Assembly (NCBI GenBank): GCA_045587065.1
Contig: JAZNBQ010000089.1
Coordinates: 1 to 18,928 of the forward strand
DNA from: SFWF01 sp045587065
Lineage (GTDB): Bacteria; Bacillota; Clostridia; Oscillospirales; Acutalibacteraceae
Reading direction: 5' to 3'
Length of the DNA: 18,928 nucleotides
A model generated the notes under the pieces. That model had not been told where the DNA came from, searched no databases, and worked only from the letters and a program-made list of their open reading frames with translations. The stretch's first letter is position 1; each line of letters opens with the position of its first letter. Shown piece after piece: positions 1-8,514 of the stretch. The position numbers were made by a program, and so were the translations under genes.

Positions 1-20
1 TTTTGAAAAAAGGTGTTATT

Positions 21-1118
21 ATGATTTTTTCTACTGACAGAGCATCTCTACTTGATGCAGTACAAAATTTATCAAGAATTGTTACAAAAACCTCTCTTCC
101 TGTTTTAGAAGGTATACTTATTTCTGCAGAGCAAGGCAAAATAACTCTTGTTAGCTATAACCTTGAAATGAGCATGAAAAAAGAAATTTATGCTTCTTGC
201 AAAGAAGAGGGAGATATTGTACTTAGTGCAAAGCTTTTAACCGAAATTTTAAGAAGAAGTGACGGTATTAACGTTGAAATCGAAGCAGACGATAAATTAA
301 TGTGTCACATTAAAAGCGGAAGCGCTGTTTTCGATATTATGGGAATGTCTGCAGAAGATTTTCCGGAAACACCTTCTGTTCCTGAAACAGATAAAATTTC
401 TATTAAAGGCGGCATTTTAAAGGATTTAGTAAGAGGTACACTTTTTGCAGTTGCTTCTACTGAAGGTTCTCGTCCTATTCTGACAGGACTTAAGGTTGAT
501 ATTAAAGACGGAATGATTCGTTTTATTGGTATTGACGGAAGAAGAATGGGTCTTAGACAGGAAAGAATAGGAATTTCAGGGGAATATGACTTTGTAATTT
601 CTGGTAAAGCTATCGGCGAAGCTATTAAAATTATTAGCGAAGATGATGAAGACATTGAAATTTTTGTAAATAAAAAATTAGCTTCCTTCTCCATTGATGG
701 TTATACTCTTGTTTCTCGTTTACTTGAGGGAGAATTTATGAATTTCGAGAAAGTTGTTAAGAAAGAATATTCTCAACAGTTAGTAATTAAGACAAGAGAA
801 ATTATTGACATTATTGAGCGTATTTCTATTGTAATAAATGACCGTTTTGCAACACCTGTTAAATGTCAGATAGATAAAAATTTAATTAATTTTTCTTGTT
901 CTTCTTCTCTTGGTCGTGCTACCGACGTTTATGAGACAGAGCTTATTGGTAATGAATTTGAAATAGGTGTTAATCCACAATATTTACTAGATGCTTTAAG
1001 AGCGTGTGAAGCGGACAGTGTAAGAATGAAATTTAACGGCGGAGGAGCAGGTTTTATTATAGAGCCTATTGAATCAGATAGCTTTATGTATATGATAATG
1101 CCCATAATTTTAAAATAA
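21..1118 (+). CDS. dnaN: DNA polymerase III beta subunit (sliding clamp)
   Basis: The product is the ring-shaped processivity clamp that holds DNA polymerase III and many repair proteins on DNA. It has 365 residues, normal for the family. The N-terminus (MIFSTDRASLLDAVQNLSRI) matches the usual clamp start, and the C-terminus ends in the typical YMIMPIILK-like strand. The frame is open back to a TTG at base 3, but ATG at 21 is chosen because it restores the family N-terminus and has an AAAGGTG ribosome binding site at about 10-16. It is the first gene of a compact block with the S4-domain gene, recF, the remB-type gene, gyrB and gyrA, the standard order beside oriC in Gram-positive bacteria; dnaA should lie to the left. 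Its TAA overlaps the next ATG by one base, so translation of the two is probably coupled. Confidence 0.97.
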   Translation: MIFSTDRASLLDAVQNLSRIVTKTSLPVLEGILISAEQGKITLVSYNLEMSMKKEIYASCKEEGDIVLSAKLLTEILRRSDGINVEIEADDKLMCHIKSGSAVFDIMGMSAEDFPETPSVPETDKISIKGGILKDLVRGTLFAVASTEGSRPILTGLKVDIKDGMIRFIGIDGRRMGLRQERIGISGEYDFVISGKAIGEAIKIISEDDEDIEIFVNKKLASFSIDGYTLVSRLLEGEFMNFEKVVKKEYSQQLVIKTREIIDIIERISIVINDRFATPVKCQIDKNLINFSCSSSLGRATDVYETELIGNEFEIGVNPQYLLDALRACEADSVRMKFNGGGAGFIIEPIESDSFMYMIMPIILK

Positions 1119-1324
1119 TGAAAAAAATTAGTATAAAAGAAGATTTTATAAGACTTGATTCTGCACTAAAACTTTCAGGCTTTGTTACAACAGGCGGCCA
1201 CGCTAAAATTGTAATTCAAGAGGGAGAAGTTTTGGTAAACGGAGAGGTATGTACTCAAAGAGGAAAAAAATTACGTTCCGGAGATACTGCTTCTTTTGAG
1301 GGAAATGAACTGATTATTGAATAA
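1118..1324 (+). CDS. rlbA: S4-domain RNA-binding protein, RlbA/YaaA type
   Basis: This is a 68-residue protein made almost wholly of one S4 RNA-binding fold. Visible signs are the alpha-L segment (LDSALKLSGFVTTGGHAK), the VLVNGEV strand and the basic QRGKKLRSGD turn. Small S4 proteins at this exact position between dnaN and recF are known from Bacillus (YaaA/RlbA), where a role in late 50S ribosome assembly has been proposed. That role is taken from the family and is not visible here. The start and stop codons overlap dnaN and recF in TAATG junctions, so the gene is almost certainly translated with them. Confidence 0.9.
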   Translation: MKKISIKEDFIRLDSALKLSGFVTTGGHAKIVIQEGEVLVNGEVCTQRGKKLRSGDTASFEGNELIIE

Positions 1325-2397
1325 TGGAAATTAAAAAAATTAGTTTTTCAGGATTTAGAAATCTTTTTGATTTTGAATTTTGCCCTGATAAAAATATTAA
1401 TGTTATTTGCGGAGCAAATGCACAGGGAAAAACCAATATTATTGAAGGTATCTGGCTTTTTACGGGAGCTAAGAGTTTTCGTGGCGCAAAAGATATAGAA
1501 ATGGTTGGTTTCGGCAAAGAAAAAGCTCTTCTTAAAATGGATTTTATAAGTGGAGAAATTAAAAGATCAGCCGAAATAAAAATAGTTTCTAAAAGAACTG
1601 CAATTTTTGATGAAAAGCCTTTAAAAACACCATCTTTACTTGCAGGAAATTTTTGTGCAATAGTTTTTTCTCCTGATGATTTAAGTTTGGTAAAAGAAGG
1701 ACCAAGCGCCAGAAGAAGATTTTTAGATATTGCGATAGGACAGCTTTACCCTTCATATATTAATAATTTAAAAAGTTACAGTCGCGCACTTGCTCAAAGA
1801 AACAGAATAATAAAAGAATATAAAATTATTCCAAACGGCATGGAACTTCTTGATATTTTTGAAGAAGAAATTTATGAAAACGGAAAAAAAATAATTTCTT
1901 TAAGAAAAGAATATTTAGAAAAATCTCTGCCTTATATATCAGAAATATATAGCGGTATTTCTAAAGAAAGAGAAACTTTGGAATTTACATATATAACTTC
2001 TGCAGATGAAGAAAATTTAAGAAATGCTTTATATGAATCAAGAAAAACCGACGTTTTTTCCGGGGTTACTTCTGTAGGTCCTCACAGAGACGATATAGAT
2101 TTTAAAATTAACGGTATTTCTGCAAGAAAATTTGGTTCGCAAGGACAACAAAGAAGCGTAGCATTAGCATTAAAACTTGCAGAGGCAAAAACCTTAAAAG
2201 AAATAACAGGGGAAGAGCCTATTGTTATTTTAGATGACGTTATGAGTGAGCTTGACCCAAAAAGACAGGATTACGTGCTTAATCATATAAAAGAACGCCA
2301 GGTATTTATAACCTGTTGTGATCCTTCTAATATAAAAGGTATTAAAGAAGGAAAGGTCTTTAATATTGAATCAGGAAGAATAAAACAGGAGAATTAA
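1324..2397 (+). CDS. recF: DNA replication and repair protein RecF
   Basis: RecF is an SMC/ABC-like ATPase that, with RecO and RecR, loads RecA on gapped DNA at stalled forks. The 357 residues are of usual length. Walker A is GANAQGKT at residues 30-37. The ABC signature is in the SQGQQR region near residue 271, preceded by SVGPHRDD. Walker B and the D-loop are IVILDDVMSELD near residues 300-311. The ATG overlaps the stop of the S4 gene by one base, and the next gene starts one base after its TAA, so this is the middle of one tightly coupled operon. Confidence 0.97.
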   Translation: MEIKKISFSGFRNLFDFEFCPDKNINVICGANAQGKTNIIEGIWLFTGAKSFRGAKDIEMVGFGKEKALLKMDFISGEIKRSAEIKIVSKRTAIFDEKPLKTPSLLAGNFCAIVFSPDDLSLVKEGPSARRRFLDIAIGQLYPSYINNLKSYSRALAQRNRIIKEYKIIPNGMELLDIFEEEIYENGKKIISLRKEYLEKSLPYISEIYSGISKERETLEFTYITSADEENLRNALYESRKTDVFSGVTSVGPHRDDIDFKINGISARKFGSQGQQRSVALALKLAEAKTLKEITGEEPIVILDDVMSELDPKRQDYVLNHIKERQVFITCCDPSNIKGIKEGKVFNIESGRIKQEN

Positions 2398-2398
2398 A

Positions 2399-2683
2399 AT
2401 GTATTTACATTTAGGACAAGATATTGTTGTTAAAAAAGACAATATAATAGGTATTTTCGACCTTGATACAACAACTATATCTAAGATTTCAAGAAACTAT
2501 ATAAACGGCGCCGAAAAAAGAGGCGAGGTTATAAACGTTTCTTTCGAGCTTCCAAAATCTTTTATTGTTTGCTCTAAAAAACAAAGCAAAGATAAAAAGG
2601 TATATATTTCTCAAATTTCCACACAAACGCTATTAAAGCGGTCTGAGGGAGTTATTGAGAACGGAATAGAAATAAATTTGTAA
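2399..2683 (+). CDS. remB: DUF370 extracellular matrix regulator-like protein, RemB/YaaB type
   Basis: This 94-residue protein has the DUF370 pattern: MYLHLGQDIVVKKDNIIGIFDLD at the start and a VSFELPKSFIVC segment near the middle. RemA/RemB proteins are small DNA-binding regulators first linked to biofilm matrix genes in Bacillus. The copy between recF and gyrB is the YaaB/RemB branch, whose own function is less clear than that of RemA. The start lies one base after the recF stop, with an AGGAG site inside the recF 3' end (2387-2391), so its expression follows recF. The symbol is assigned from position and family. Confidence 0.85.
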   Translation: MYLHLGQDIVVKKDNIIGIFDLDTTTISKISRNYINGAEKRGEVINVSFELPKSFIVCSKKQSKDKKVYISQISTQTLLKRSEGVIENGIEINL

Positions 2684-2703
2684 AGAGAAAGGCAAAAAAA
2701 GTT

Positions 2704-4641
2704 ATGAGTTTAGAAACAAATCTTCCGGTAACTGAAAGTTATGATGAAAACTCTATTCAGGTCCTTGAAGGACTTGAAGCGGTTAGAAAAAGACCCGGTA
2801 TGTATATCGGTTCTACAGGAGAAAGAGGTCTTCATCATCTTGTTTATGAAATTGTAGACAACTCCATAGATGAGGCACTGGCAGGTTACTGTGATAAAAT
2901 AACCGTTGAAATTTTAGATGACGGTGTAATAAGAGTTAAAGATAACGGAAGAGGAATTCCTGTTGGTATAAATCCTCAAAAGGGAATTCCTACTGTTACT
3001 GTTGTTTTTACCATTCTTCACGCAGGCGGTAAATTCGGCGGAAGCGGCTATAAAGTATCAGGCGGTCTTCACGGCGTTGGTGCTTCAGTTGTTAATGCTC
3101 TTTCTTCCTGGCTTGAGGTTGAGGTTCACGACGGAGAGAAAATTCACAAGCAGAGATATGAAAAGGGTAATATTGTAACCGACCTTGAGATTATTGGAAC
3201 CTGTAATGATACAGGAACAACCGTTACCTTTAAACCTGACCCTACTATCTTTACAGATACCACTACCTACGATTACGACATTCTTTTAAACAGACTTCGC
3301 GAACAGGCTTTCCTTAACGCTGGTATCAGAATTCTTTTGGAAGATAAAAGAACCGACATTTTCGAGCCCAGAACAGACGACCTTTGCTATGAAGGCGGTA
3401 TTAAATCATACGTAGAGTATATTTGTAACGGCATAAAGAAAGAACCTCTTTCTGAAATTATTTATCTTTCAGGAGGAAAGGCAGATTCTACGGCAGAAAT
3501 TGCTCTTATGTGGTCTACCGCGTATGACAGTAAAATTATGTCTTTTGCTAATACTCTTCATACCATTGACGGTGGTACACACGAACAAGCTTTCAGACAG
3601 ACTGTTGCCAGAATTGTAAATAAATATGCCCACGATTTTAAAAAGTTAAAGGTAGATTCCGATAACCTTAAGGGCGAAGACATTATGGAAGGTCTTGTTG
3701 CTGTTGTTTCGGTTAAACTTGCCGACGCACAATTTGAATCTCAGACCAAGGCAAAGCTGGGTAACACCTCTATTGGCCAGTTGGTAAGAGAAATTATAAA
3801 TGACCAACTTTACAAATATTTAGAAGAGCATCCCAGCGAGGCTAAAATTGTAATTGATAAAGCTATTGCTGCATCTAACGCAAGAGAGGCCGCACAAAAG
3901 GCCAGAGATGCTTCCAGAAACAAGTCAGGTATCGGCGGAAAAACACGCATGCCTGAAAAACTTACCGACTGTATTTCAGACGACCCTACAAAGACTGAAA
4001 TTTATATTGTAGAGGGAGATTCTGCAGGCGGTAGTGCAGTAGAAGGAAGAAATAGTACTTATCAGGCTATTTTGCCTCTTTGGGGTAAAATGCTTAACGT
4101 TGAAAAGGCAAGAGAAGATAAGGTTTACGGAAATGACAAGTTAACTCCTGTTATTGTAGCTTTAGGTACAGGAATAGGCGAAAATTTTGATATTGAAAAG
4201 CTACGTTATGACAAAATCGTTATTATGGCCGATGCCGACGTAGACGGTTCACATATCAGAACACTTCTTTTAACCTTCTTCTTCAGATATATGCCTCAAC
4301 TTATTGAGACAGGTCACGTTTATTTAGCACAACCTCCTCTTTACAGAATTTCAAAGGGTAAACAACACTTTGATGCCTTTACAGACGAGGAAAAACAGGA
4401 ATATATTGACCGACTTGGCGGAACGGCAGACGTTCAGCGTTACAAGGGTCTTGGTGAAATGGACCCTGACCAGTTGTGGGAAACAACCCTTGACCCTGAA
4501 ACCAGAACCATGCTTCGTGTTACAATGTCTGATGCAGAAATTGCAGACCAGACCTTTACCATGCTAATGGGCGAAGAGGTTGAGCCAAGAAGACAGTTTA
4601 TTGAAGAGAACGCGGTATTTGCTACCGACCTTGACATATAA
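2704..4641 (+). CDS. gyrB: DNA gyrase subunit B
   Basis: The ATPase subunit of DNA gyrase, which with GyrA introduces negative supercoils. At 645 residues it is the short Gram-positive form without the insert seen in enterobacterial GyrB. The GHKL ATPase pocket is clear: E49 in YEIVDNSIDEA (general base), N53, D80 in DNGRGIP, the GGLHGVGASVVN ATP lid, and the SQTKAKLG loop. The TOPRIM domain has EGDSAGG with E437 and the acidic triad D510/D512/D514 in DADVDGSH. The C-terminal QRYKGLGEM motif is also present. A GAGAAAGG site precedes the ATG, 20 bases after the remB-type gene, and gyrA follows after 19 bases. Confidence 0.98.
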   Translation: MSLETNLPVTESYDENSIQVLEGLEAVRKRPGMYIGSTGERGLHHLVYEIVDNSIDEALAGYCDKITVEILDDGVIRVKDNGRGIPVGINPQKGIPTVTVVFTILHAGGKFGGSGYKVSGGLHGVGASVVNALSSWLEVEVHDGEKIHKQRYEKGNIVTDLEIIGTCNDTGTTVTFKPDPTIFTDTTTYDYDILLNRLREQAFLNAGIRILLEDKRTDIFEPRTDDLCYEGGIKSYVEYICNGIKKEPLSEIIYLSGGKADSTAEIALMWSTAYDSKIMSFANTLHTIDGGTHEQAFRQTVARIVNKYAHDFKKLKVDSDNLKGEDIMEGLVAVVSVKLADAQFESQTKAKLGNTSIGQLVREIINDQLYKYLEEHPSEAKIVIDKAIAASNAREAAQKARDASRNKSGIGGKTRMPEKLTDCISDDPTKTEIYIVEGDSAGGSAVEGRNSTYQAILPLWGKMLNVEKAREDKVYGNDKLTPVIVALGTGIGENFDIEKLRYDKIVIMADADVDGSHIRTLLLTFFFRYMPQLIETGHVYLAQPPLYRISKGKQHFDAFTDEEKQEYIDRLGGTADVQRYKGLGEMDPDQLWETTLDPETRTMLRVTMSDAEIADQTFTMLMGEEVEPRRQFIEENAVFATDLDI

Positions 4642-4660
4642 TTAGAAAGGAGCAGAAAAA

Positions 4661-7207
4661 ATGGCAAAACAAGAAATAGTTTACTGGCCGGAAGACGAAC
4701 AAACTAATATAGTTCCGGTTGAAATAGTAGATGAAGTAAAAAGCAGTATGCTCCAATATTCTATGTCGGTACTTGTTGGTCGTGCTTTACCTGACGTTAG
4801 AGATGGTTTAAAGCCTGTTCATAGAAGAATTCTTTATACTATGTATGAAAACGGCCTTACACCAGACAAGGCATACAGAAAATGCGCCGATACAGTAGGT
4901 ACTGTACTTGGTCGTTACCATCCACACGGAGACACCTCTGTTTACGACGCTATGGTTCGTATGGCACAGGACTTCTCCCTTAGATACCCTCTAATTGACG
5001 GACACGGAAACTTTGGTAATATTGACGGCTACCCTGCTGCTGCTTACCGTTATACAGAGTCTAAAATGAACAGACTTTCTCATCATATGCTTGATGATAT
5101 TGATAAGGACACTGTAAATTTTGTTCCTAACTATGACGACCGTCTTAAAGAGCCCGAGGTTTTACCTGTAAGATTCCCTCAACTTTTAGTTAACGGTTCT
5201 TCAGGTATTGCGGTAGGTATGGCAACCGAAATACCTCCTCATAATCTGGGCGAGGTTATTGACGGTATGTGCTGCCTTATTGATAATCCTGATGCAGACC
5301 TTCCTGAGCTTTGTGAGTTTATCAAAGGTCCTGATTTCCCAACCGGCGGTACAATTATGGGCAGAGCAGGTATTCGCGCCGCTTATGCTACAGGTAGAGG
5401 TAAAATCGTTGTTCGCGGTAAAGCAGAAATTGAGGAACTTAAAAATGGTAAATATCGTATAGTTATTACCGAAATTCCTTACAAGGTTAGAAAGAAAGAC
5501 CTTGTTAAACACATTTACGACCTTGCGGCAGAAAAGAAAATCGAAGGTATTGATGACGTTGTTGACTACTCTTCAAAGAGAGACGGCGGGATCAGAATTA
5601 TAGTTGACGTTAAAAAGGATGCTAACCCACAGGTTGTTCTTAACAAGCTTTACAGTTATACCTCTTTACAGACTACCTTTGGTGCTATTCTTCTTGCTAT
5701 TGTTAACGGCAAACCACAGATTTTAACTCTGAAAGAGATGCTTCAGAACTGCATTGACTTCCAGTGTGAGATTATTGAGCGCAGAACTGCCTTTGATATG
5801 AAAAAGGCGAAAGAAAGAGCACATATTCTGGAAGGTCTTAAGGTTGCGCTTGATTTTATTGATGAGGTTATTAATATCATCAGAAAGAGCAAAACCATAC
5901 CTGAGTCTAAAGAGGCTTTGTCTCAGCGCTTTGGCCTTGACGATTTGCAGACAACAGCTATCGTTCAGATGCAGCTTGGAAAACTTGCAGGCATGGAAAA
6001 ACAGAAAATAGAAGATGAGCTTAAAGAAAAGCTTGACTTTATTAAGGAATGTGAAGAAATTCTTGCTGACCACGCCAAAGTTCTTGATATAGTTAAAACC
6101 GAGGCTTTAAATCTTCGTGACAGATATTCCGATGACAGAAGAACTGAAATTTCTGCAGTTTCAGGAGAGGTTGACATTGAAGACCTTATTCCTGTTGAGG
6201 AGTGCGTTCTTACAAAAACTGTTAACGGTTATATTAAGAGACTTCCATCTGACACCTATTCTGTTCAGCACAGAGGAGGCAGAGGAATTAAAGGTCTTTC
6301 TACAAGAGAAGATGATATTGTTGAGAATATGTTTGTTTGTTCAAGTCACGACTACGTAATGCTCTTCTCAAATCTTGGCAGAGTTTACAGACTAAAGGCA
6401 TACGAAATTCCTGAGGGAAGCAGAACAGGCAAGGGTATGAACCTTATTAACCTTGTTCCTCTAATGGAAGGCGAGAAAATTACTATGATTCTGCCTTGTC
6501 CTGAGCTTGAGACTGAACAGTTTATCTGTATGGGCACTAAAAACGGCGTAATTAAGAGAACCGCCCTTTCAGACTTTAAGAACACTCGTAAAACAGGTAT
6601 TATTGCTCTTGGTCTTGACGAGGGAGACGAACTCCGCTTTGTAAGTCTTACAGACGGAAGCAAGTCACTTCTTGTTGCAACCAAAAACGGTAAAGCTATT
6701 CGTTTTGCCGAGGATGATGTTAGAAGCATGGGAAGAACCGCAAGAGGTGTCAGAGCAATTAAACTTAAAGGCGATGACGAGGTTGTTGCTATGGCAACCT
6801 GTGACGAAGATACCGTTCTTCTTACCGTTAGTGAAACCGGTTACGGCCGACGTTCTACTATGGCTGACTACAGACTACAGTCTCGTGGCGGTCAGGGTAT
6901 AACCAACTACCGCACCGAGAAATACGGAAAGGTAGCCGCAGTTCTTGCCGTAAAGGATGACGAAGATATTATTATGATAGCTTCCGACGGAATTATAATT
7001 CGAATGAGGGTTAGCGATATTTCTACCTTCGCTCGTCCTTCCAAGGGTGTTAGAGTTATGAGAGTGGCTCAGGGAGAGAAGATTCTTTCTATTGCTACTG
7101 CCGAACACGATGAGGAAGAAATTACCGACGTTCCTGAGGCACCTGACTCAGATGCAGGGGAAACCGGTCCGGAAGAGGTTACGGAAGAAGAAACCGCAGA
7201 AGAATAA
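4661..7207 (+). CDS. gyrA: DNA gyrase subunit A
   Basis: The DNA breakage and reunion subunit of gyrase, 848 residues. The catalytic tyrosine is Y131 in AAAYRYTES. The quinolone-resistance region is HPHGDTSVYDAMVRMAQ, so the residues equivalent to E. coli S83 and A84 are T92 and S93. The GyrA box that lets the C-terminal pinwheel wrap DNA is QHRGGRG at 536-542, which separates gyrase from topoisomerase IV. The tail (about the last 30 residues) is strongly acidic, as in many gyrases. AAAGGAG lies 12 bases upstream of the ATG. It is the last gene of the block; a hairpin follows. Confidence 0.98.
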   Translation: MAKQEIVYWPEDEQTNIVPVEIVDEVKSSMLQYSMSVLVGRALPDVRDGLKPVHRRILYTMYENGLTPDKAYRKCADTVGTVLGRYHPHGDTSVYDAMVRMAQDFSLRYPLIDGHGNFGNIDGYPAAAYRYTESKMNRLSHHMLDDIDKDTVNFVPNYDDRLKEPEVLPVRFPQLLVNGSSGIAVGMATEIPPHNLGEVIDGMCCLIDNPDADLPELCEFIKGPDFPTGGTIMGRAGIRAAYATGRGKIVVRGKAEIEELKNGKYRIVITEIPYKVRKKDLVKHIYDLAAEKKIEGIDDVVDYSSKRDGGIRIIVDVKKDANPQVVLNKLYSYTSLQTTFGAILLAIVNGKPQILTLKEMLQNCIDFQCEIIERRTAFDMKKAKERAHILEGLKVALDFIDEVINIIRKSKTIPESKEALSQRFGLDDLQTTAIVQMQLGKLAGMEKQKIEDELKEKLDFIKECEEILADHAKVLDIVKTEALNLRDRYSDDRRTEISAVSGEVDIEDLIPVEECVLTKTVNGYIKRLPSDTYSVQHRGGRGIKGLSTREDDIVENMFVCSSHDYVMLFSNLGRVYRLKAYEIPEGSRTGKGMNLINLVPLMEGEKITMILPCPELETEQFICMGTKNGVIKRTALSDFKNTRKTGIIALGLDEGDELRFVSLTDGSKSLLVATKNGKAIRFAEDDVRSMGRTARGVRAIKLKGDDEVVAMATCDEDTVLLTVSETGYGRRSTMADYRLQSRGGQGITNYRTEKYGKVAAVLAVKDDEDIIMIASDGIIIRMRVSDISTFARPSKGVRVMRVAQGEKILSIATAEHDEEEITDVPEAPDSDAGETGPEEVTEEETAEE

Positions 7208-7211
7208 AAGA

Positions 7212-7258
7212 AATACACACAGTTTATGGTTTTTTGCCGTAAATTGTGTGTATTTTCA
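7212..7258 (+). terminator. Hairpin terminator after gyrA
   Basis: Arms at 7212-7226 and 7240-7254 pair over 15 positions, 14 Watson-Crick and one G-U, around a 13-base loop. It begins five bases after the gyrA stop. The following T-run is short (TTTT, then C), so termination may be partial and some readthrough into the CPBP gene is possible. Confidence 0.7.
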
Positions 7259-7292
7259 GTTAAAACGAAACGTAGTGTTATATGATTCTTCG

Positions 7293-7425
7293 ATCTTTAT
7301 TGTCTGAATGACAAAAGAGATATTAAAAGAAAACAAGAGAAAAATCAAAAACACAAGAGAAAAACAACGCTATTTTAAAATATTAATGTAAAAAAGAGCG
7401 ATTTCAACTGAATTTAACATTAATA
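7293..7425 (+). promoter_or_regulatory. Structured leader upstream of the CPBP gene
   Basis: Three repeat structures lie in the leader between the gyrA terminator and the CPBP start. An imperfect 12-bp dyad has arms 7293-7304 and 7310-7321 with a 5-base loop, one mismatch and one G-T. A 12-base direct repeat ACAAGAGAAAAA occurs at 7333-7344 and 7353-7364, exactly 20 bases apart. A perfect 9-bp inverted repeat TATTAATGT/ACATTAATA sits at 7381-7389 and 7417-7425, its right arm abutting the ribosome binding site. I could not place a good -35/-10 pair here. The parts are seen directly; a regulatory function is inference, and AT-rich DNA gives such repeats more often by chance. Confidence 0.35.
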
Positions 7426-7438
7426 AGGAGAAATACTT

Positions 7439-8449
7439 TTGGAAAACAATATATACGAAAATGACCCTGTTTTTGAATCCTATTTAAAAGAACAACAAGA
7501 AAAACGAGAAATTAAAAGAACTGCAAATTTCGTAGGCGGAGCTTTTCTTGCGCTAATGATATTGCCTTTTATAATTTCCACTATGTTTGTGAATTTTTTA
7601 AAGGTTGTAGGTCTTCCCGTGTCTCAAGTAGAACTTATTATAAAAGACCCGACCTTTACAATGTTTTTGCAGATATTCCTTTCGGTTACAATGTTTTTGC
7701 TGCCCCTTGGTATAATTTTATACGGCGAACACGTAAAACTAAAAGATATAGTTTCATTTAGAAAGCCGAAAAAAGAGCTTTTTTTACCGACGATTTTAGT
7801 TTGTGTAGGAATTACCGCCTTTGCTAATGTGGTTAGCAATATGATAACTTCTATGTTTAACGGCATAGGACTTCCTGTATCTGCGCCTGATTTTGACGTC
7901 CCAAAGGGCGTTTTAGGCTTTATAATTTCCTTTTTAGCTATAGCAGTTACCCCTGCTTTTGTAGAGGAGTTTGCTTTAAGGGGTGTTTATATGGGCACCC
8001 TCAAGAAATACGGCAAGGCTTTTGCGGTAGTTGTTTCTGCAATACTTTTTGGTCTGATGCACGGCAACCTGGCACAAATACCCTTTGCTTTTATTCTGGG
8101 AATAGCAATTGGTATAGCGGTAATTAAAACTGATTCCCTTTGGACAGGAATAATAATTCATTTTATAAACAATGCCGTTTCGGTTATTTTAACACAGATT
8201 ACCGAAAATCTTCAAAGCACAACAGCCCAAACCTTTGTTACTGCTTTATATTTTGCATTATGCATACTGGCTTTCTTTACAGGAATTTATCTTTTTAAGG
8301 GAAAAACCAGAGAATTAGTACAATTTGAGGACAAAGAGGAAAAGGGAGACGTAACAAAGAAACTTAAATGGTTTTTCTCTGCGCCTACTGTTATAATTTC
8401 TATTGTGGTTACAGGAATAGAGTGCTTGGCTGCGCTTTTCATGTATTAA
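7439..8449 (+). CDS. CPBP-family intramembrane metalloprotease
   Basis: This polytopic membrane protein of 336 residues belongs to the CPBP (CAAX protease and bacteriocin-processing, ABI/Rce1-like) family. The family's three motifs are present: EEFALRG (E176, E177, R181), FGLMH (F204, H208) and HFINN (H241, N245), in the usual order and spacing. There are about eight hydrophobic segments, starting near residue 30 after a charged cytoplasmic N-terminus rich in E and K, plus a C-terminal membrane segment. The start is TTG: a clean AAGGAG at 7425-7430 lies eight bases before it, and no in-frame ATG occurs before the first membrane segment. Substrates are unknown; members act in prenyl-protein, bacteriocin or membrane-anchor processing. 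It stands alone between the gyrA terminator and the parS pair. Confidence 0.85.
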   Translation: MENNIYENDPVFESYLKEQQEKREIKRTANFVGGAFLALMILPFIISTMFVNFLKVVGLPVSQVELIIKDPTFTMFLQIFLSVTMFLLPLGIILYGEHVKLKDIVSFRKPKKELFLPTILVCVGITAFANVVSNMITSMFNGIGLPVSAPDFDVPKGVLGFIISFLAIAVTPAFVEEFALRGVYMGTLKKYGKAFAVVVSAILFGLMHGNLAQIPFAFILGIAIGIAVIKTDSLWTGIIIHFINNAVSVILTQITENLQSTTAQTFVTALYFALCILAFFTGIYLFKGKTRELVQFEDKEEKGDVTKKLKWFFSAPTVIISIVVTGIECLAALFMY

Positions 8450-8450
8450 T

Positions 8451-8466
8451 TGTTCCACGTAGAACA
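8451..8466. promoter_or_regulatory. parS: parS-like ParB/Spo0J binding site 1
   Basis: TGTTCCACGTAGAACA is a 16-base near-palindrome, one base away from the perfect palindrome TGTTCCACGTGGAACA and close to the Bacillus parS consensus TGTTNCACGTGAAACA. It starts two bases after the CPBP stop codon. parS sites cluster near oriC, recruit ParB, and load SMC for origin segregation, which fits the neighbourhood of dnaN and gyrBA. The match is seen directly; binding is inferred. Confidence 0.8.
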
Positions 8467-8486
8467 AAAAAGACTTTAGCTTAAAA

Positions 8487-8502
8487 TGTTCCATGTGGAA
8501 CA
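8487..8502. promoter_or_regulatory. parS: parS-like ParB/Spo0J binding site 2
   Basis: TGTTCCATGTGGAACA differs from the same perfect palindrome (TGTTCCACGTGGAACA) by one central base. It lies 36 bp downstream of site 1 and directly touches the AAAGGAG ribosome binding site of tadA (8503-8509). ParB bound here could affect tadA transcription, but its main role would be chromosome segregation. Confidence 0.8.
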
Positions 8503-8514
8503 AAAGGAGTATAT

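Noticed and set aside
3..20. Upstream TTG start at base 3 extending dnaN by six residues
   Set aside because: It would place the AAAGGTG ribosome binding site inside the coding region and spoil the family N-terminus; ATG 21 fits both.
305..694. Long antisense and out-of-frame open frames inside dnaN, gyrB, gyrA, rhaA, rhaB and the GH3 genes
   Set aside because: They sit fully inside well-supported genes, lack ribosome binding sites and show low-complexity composition typical of shadow frames.
7299..7326. TTGTCT...TATTAA promoter for the CPBP gene
   Set aside because: The spacer is only 15 bases and the -35 match is weak, so it is not listed as a promoter.
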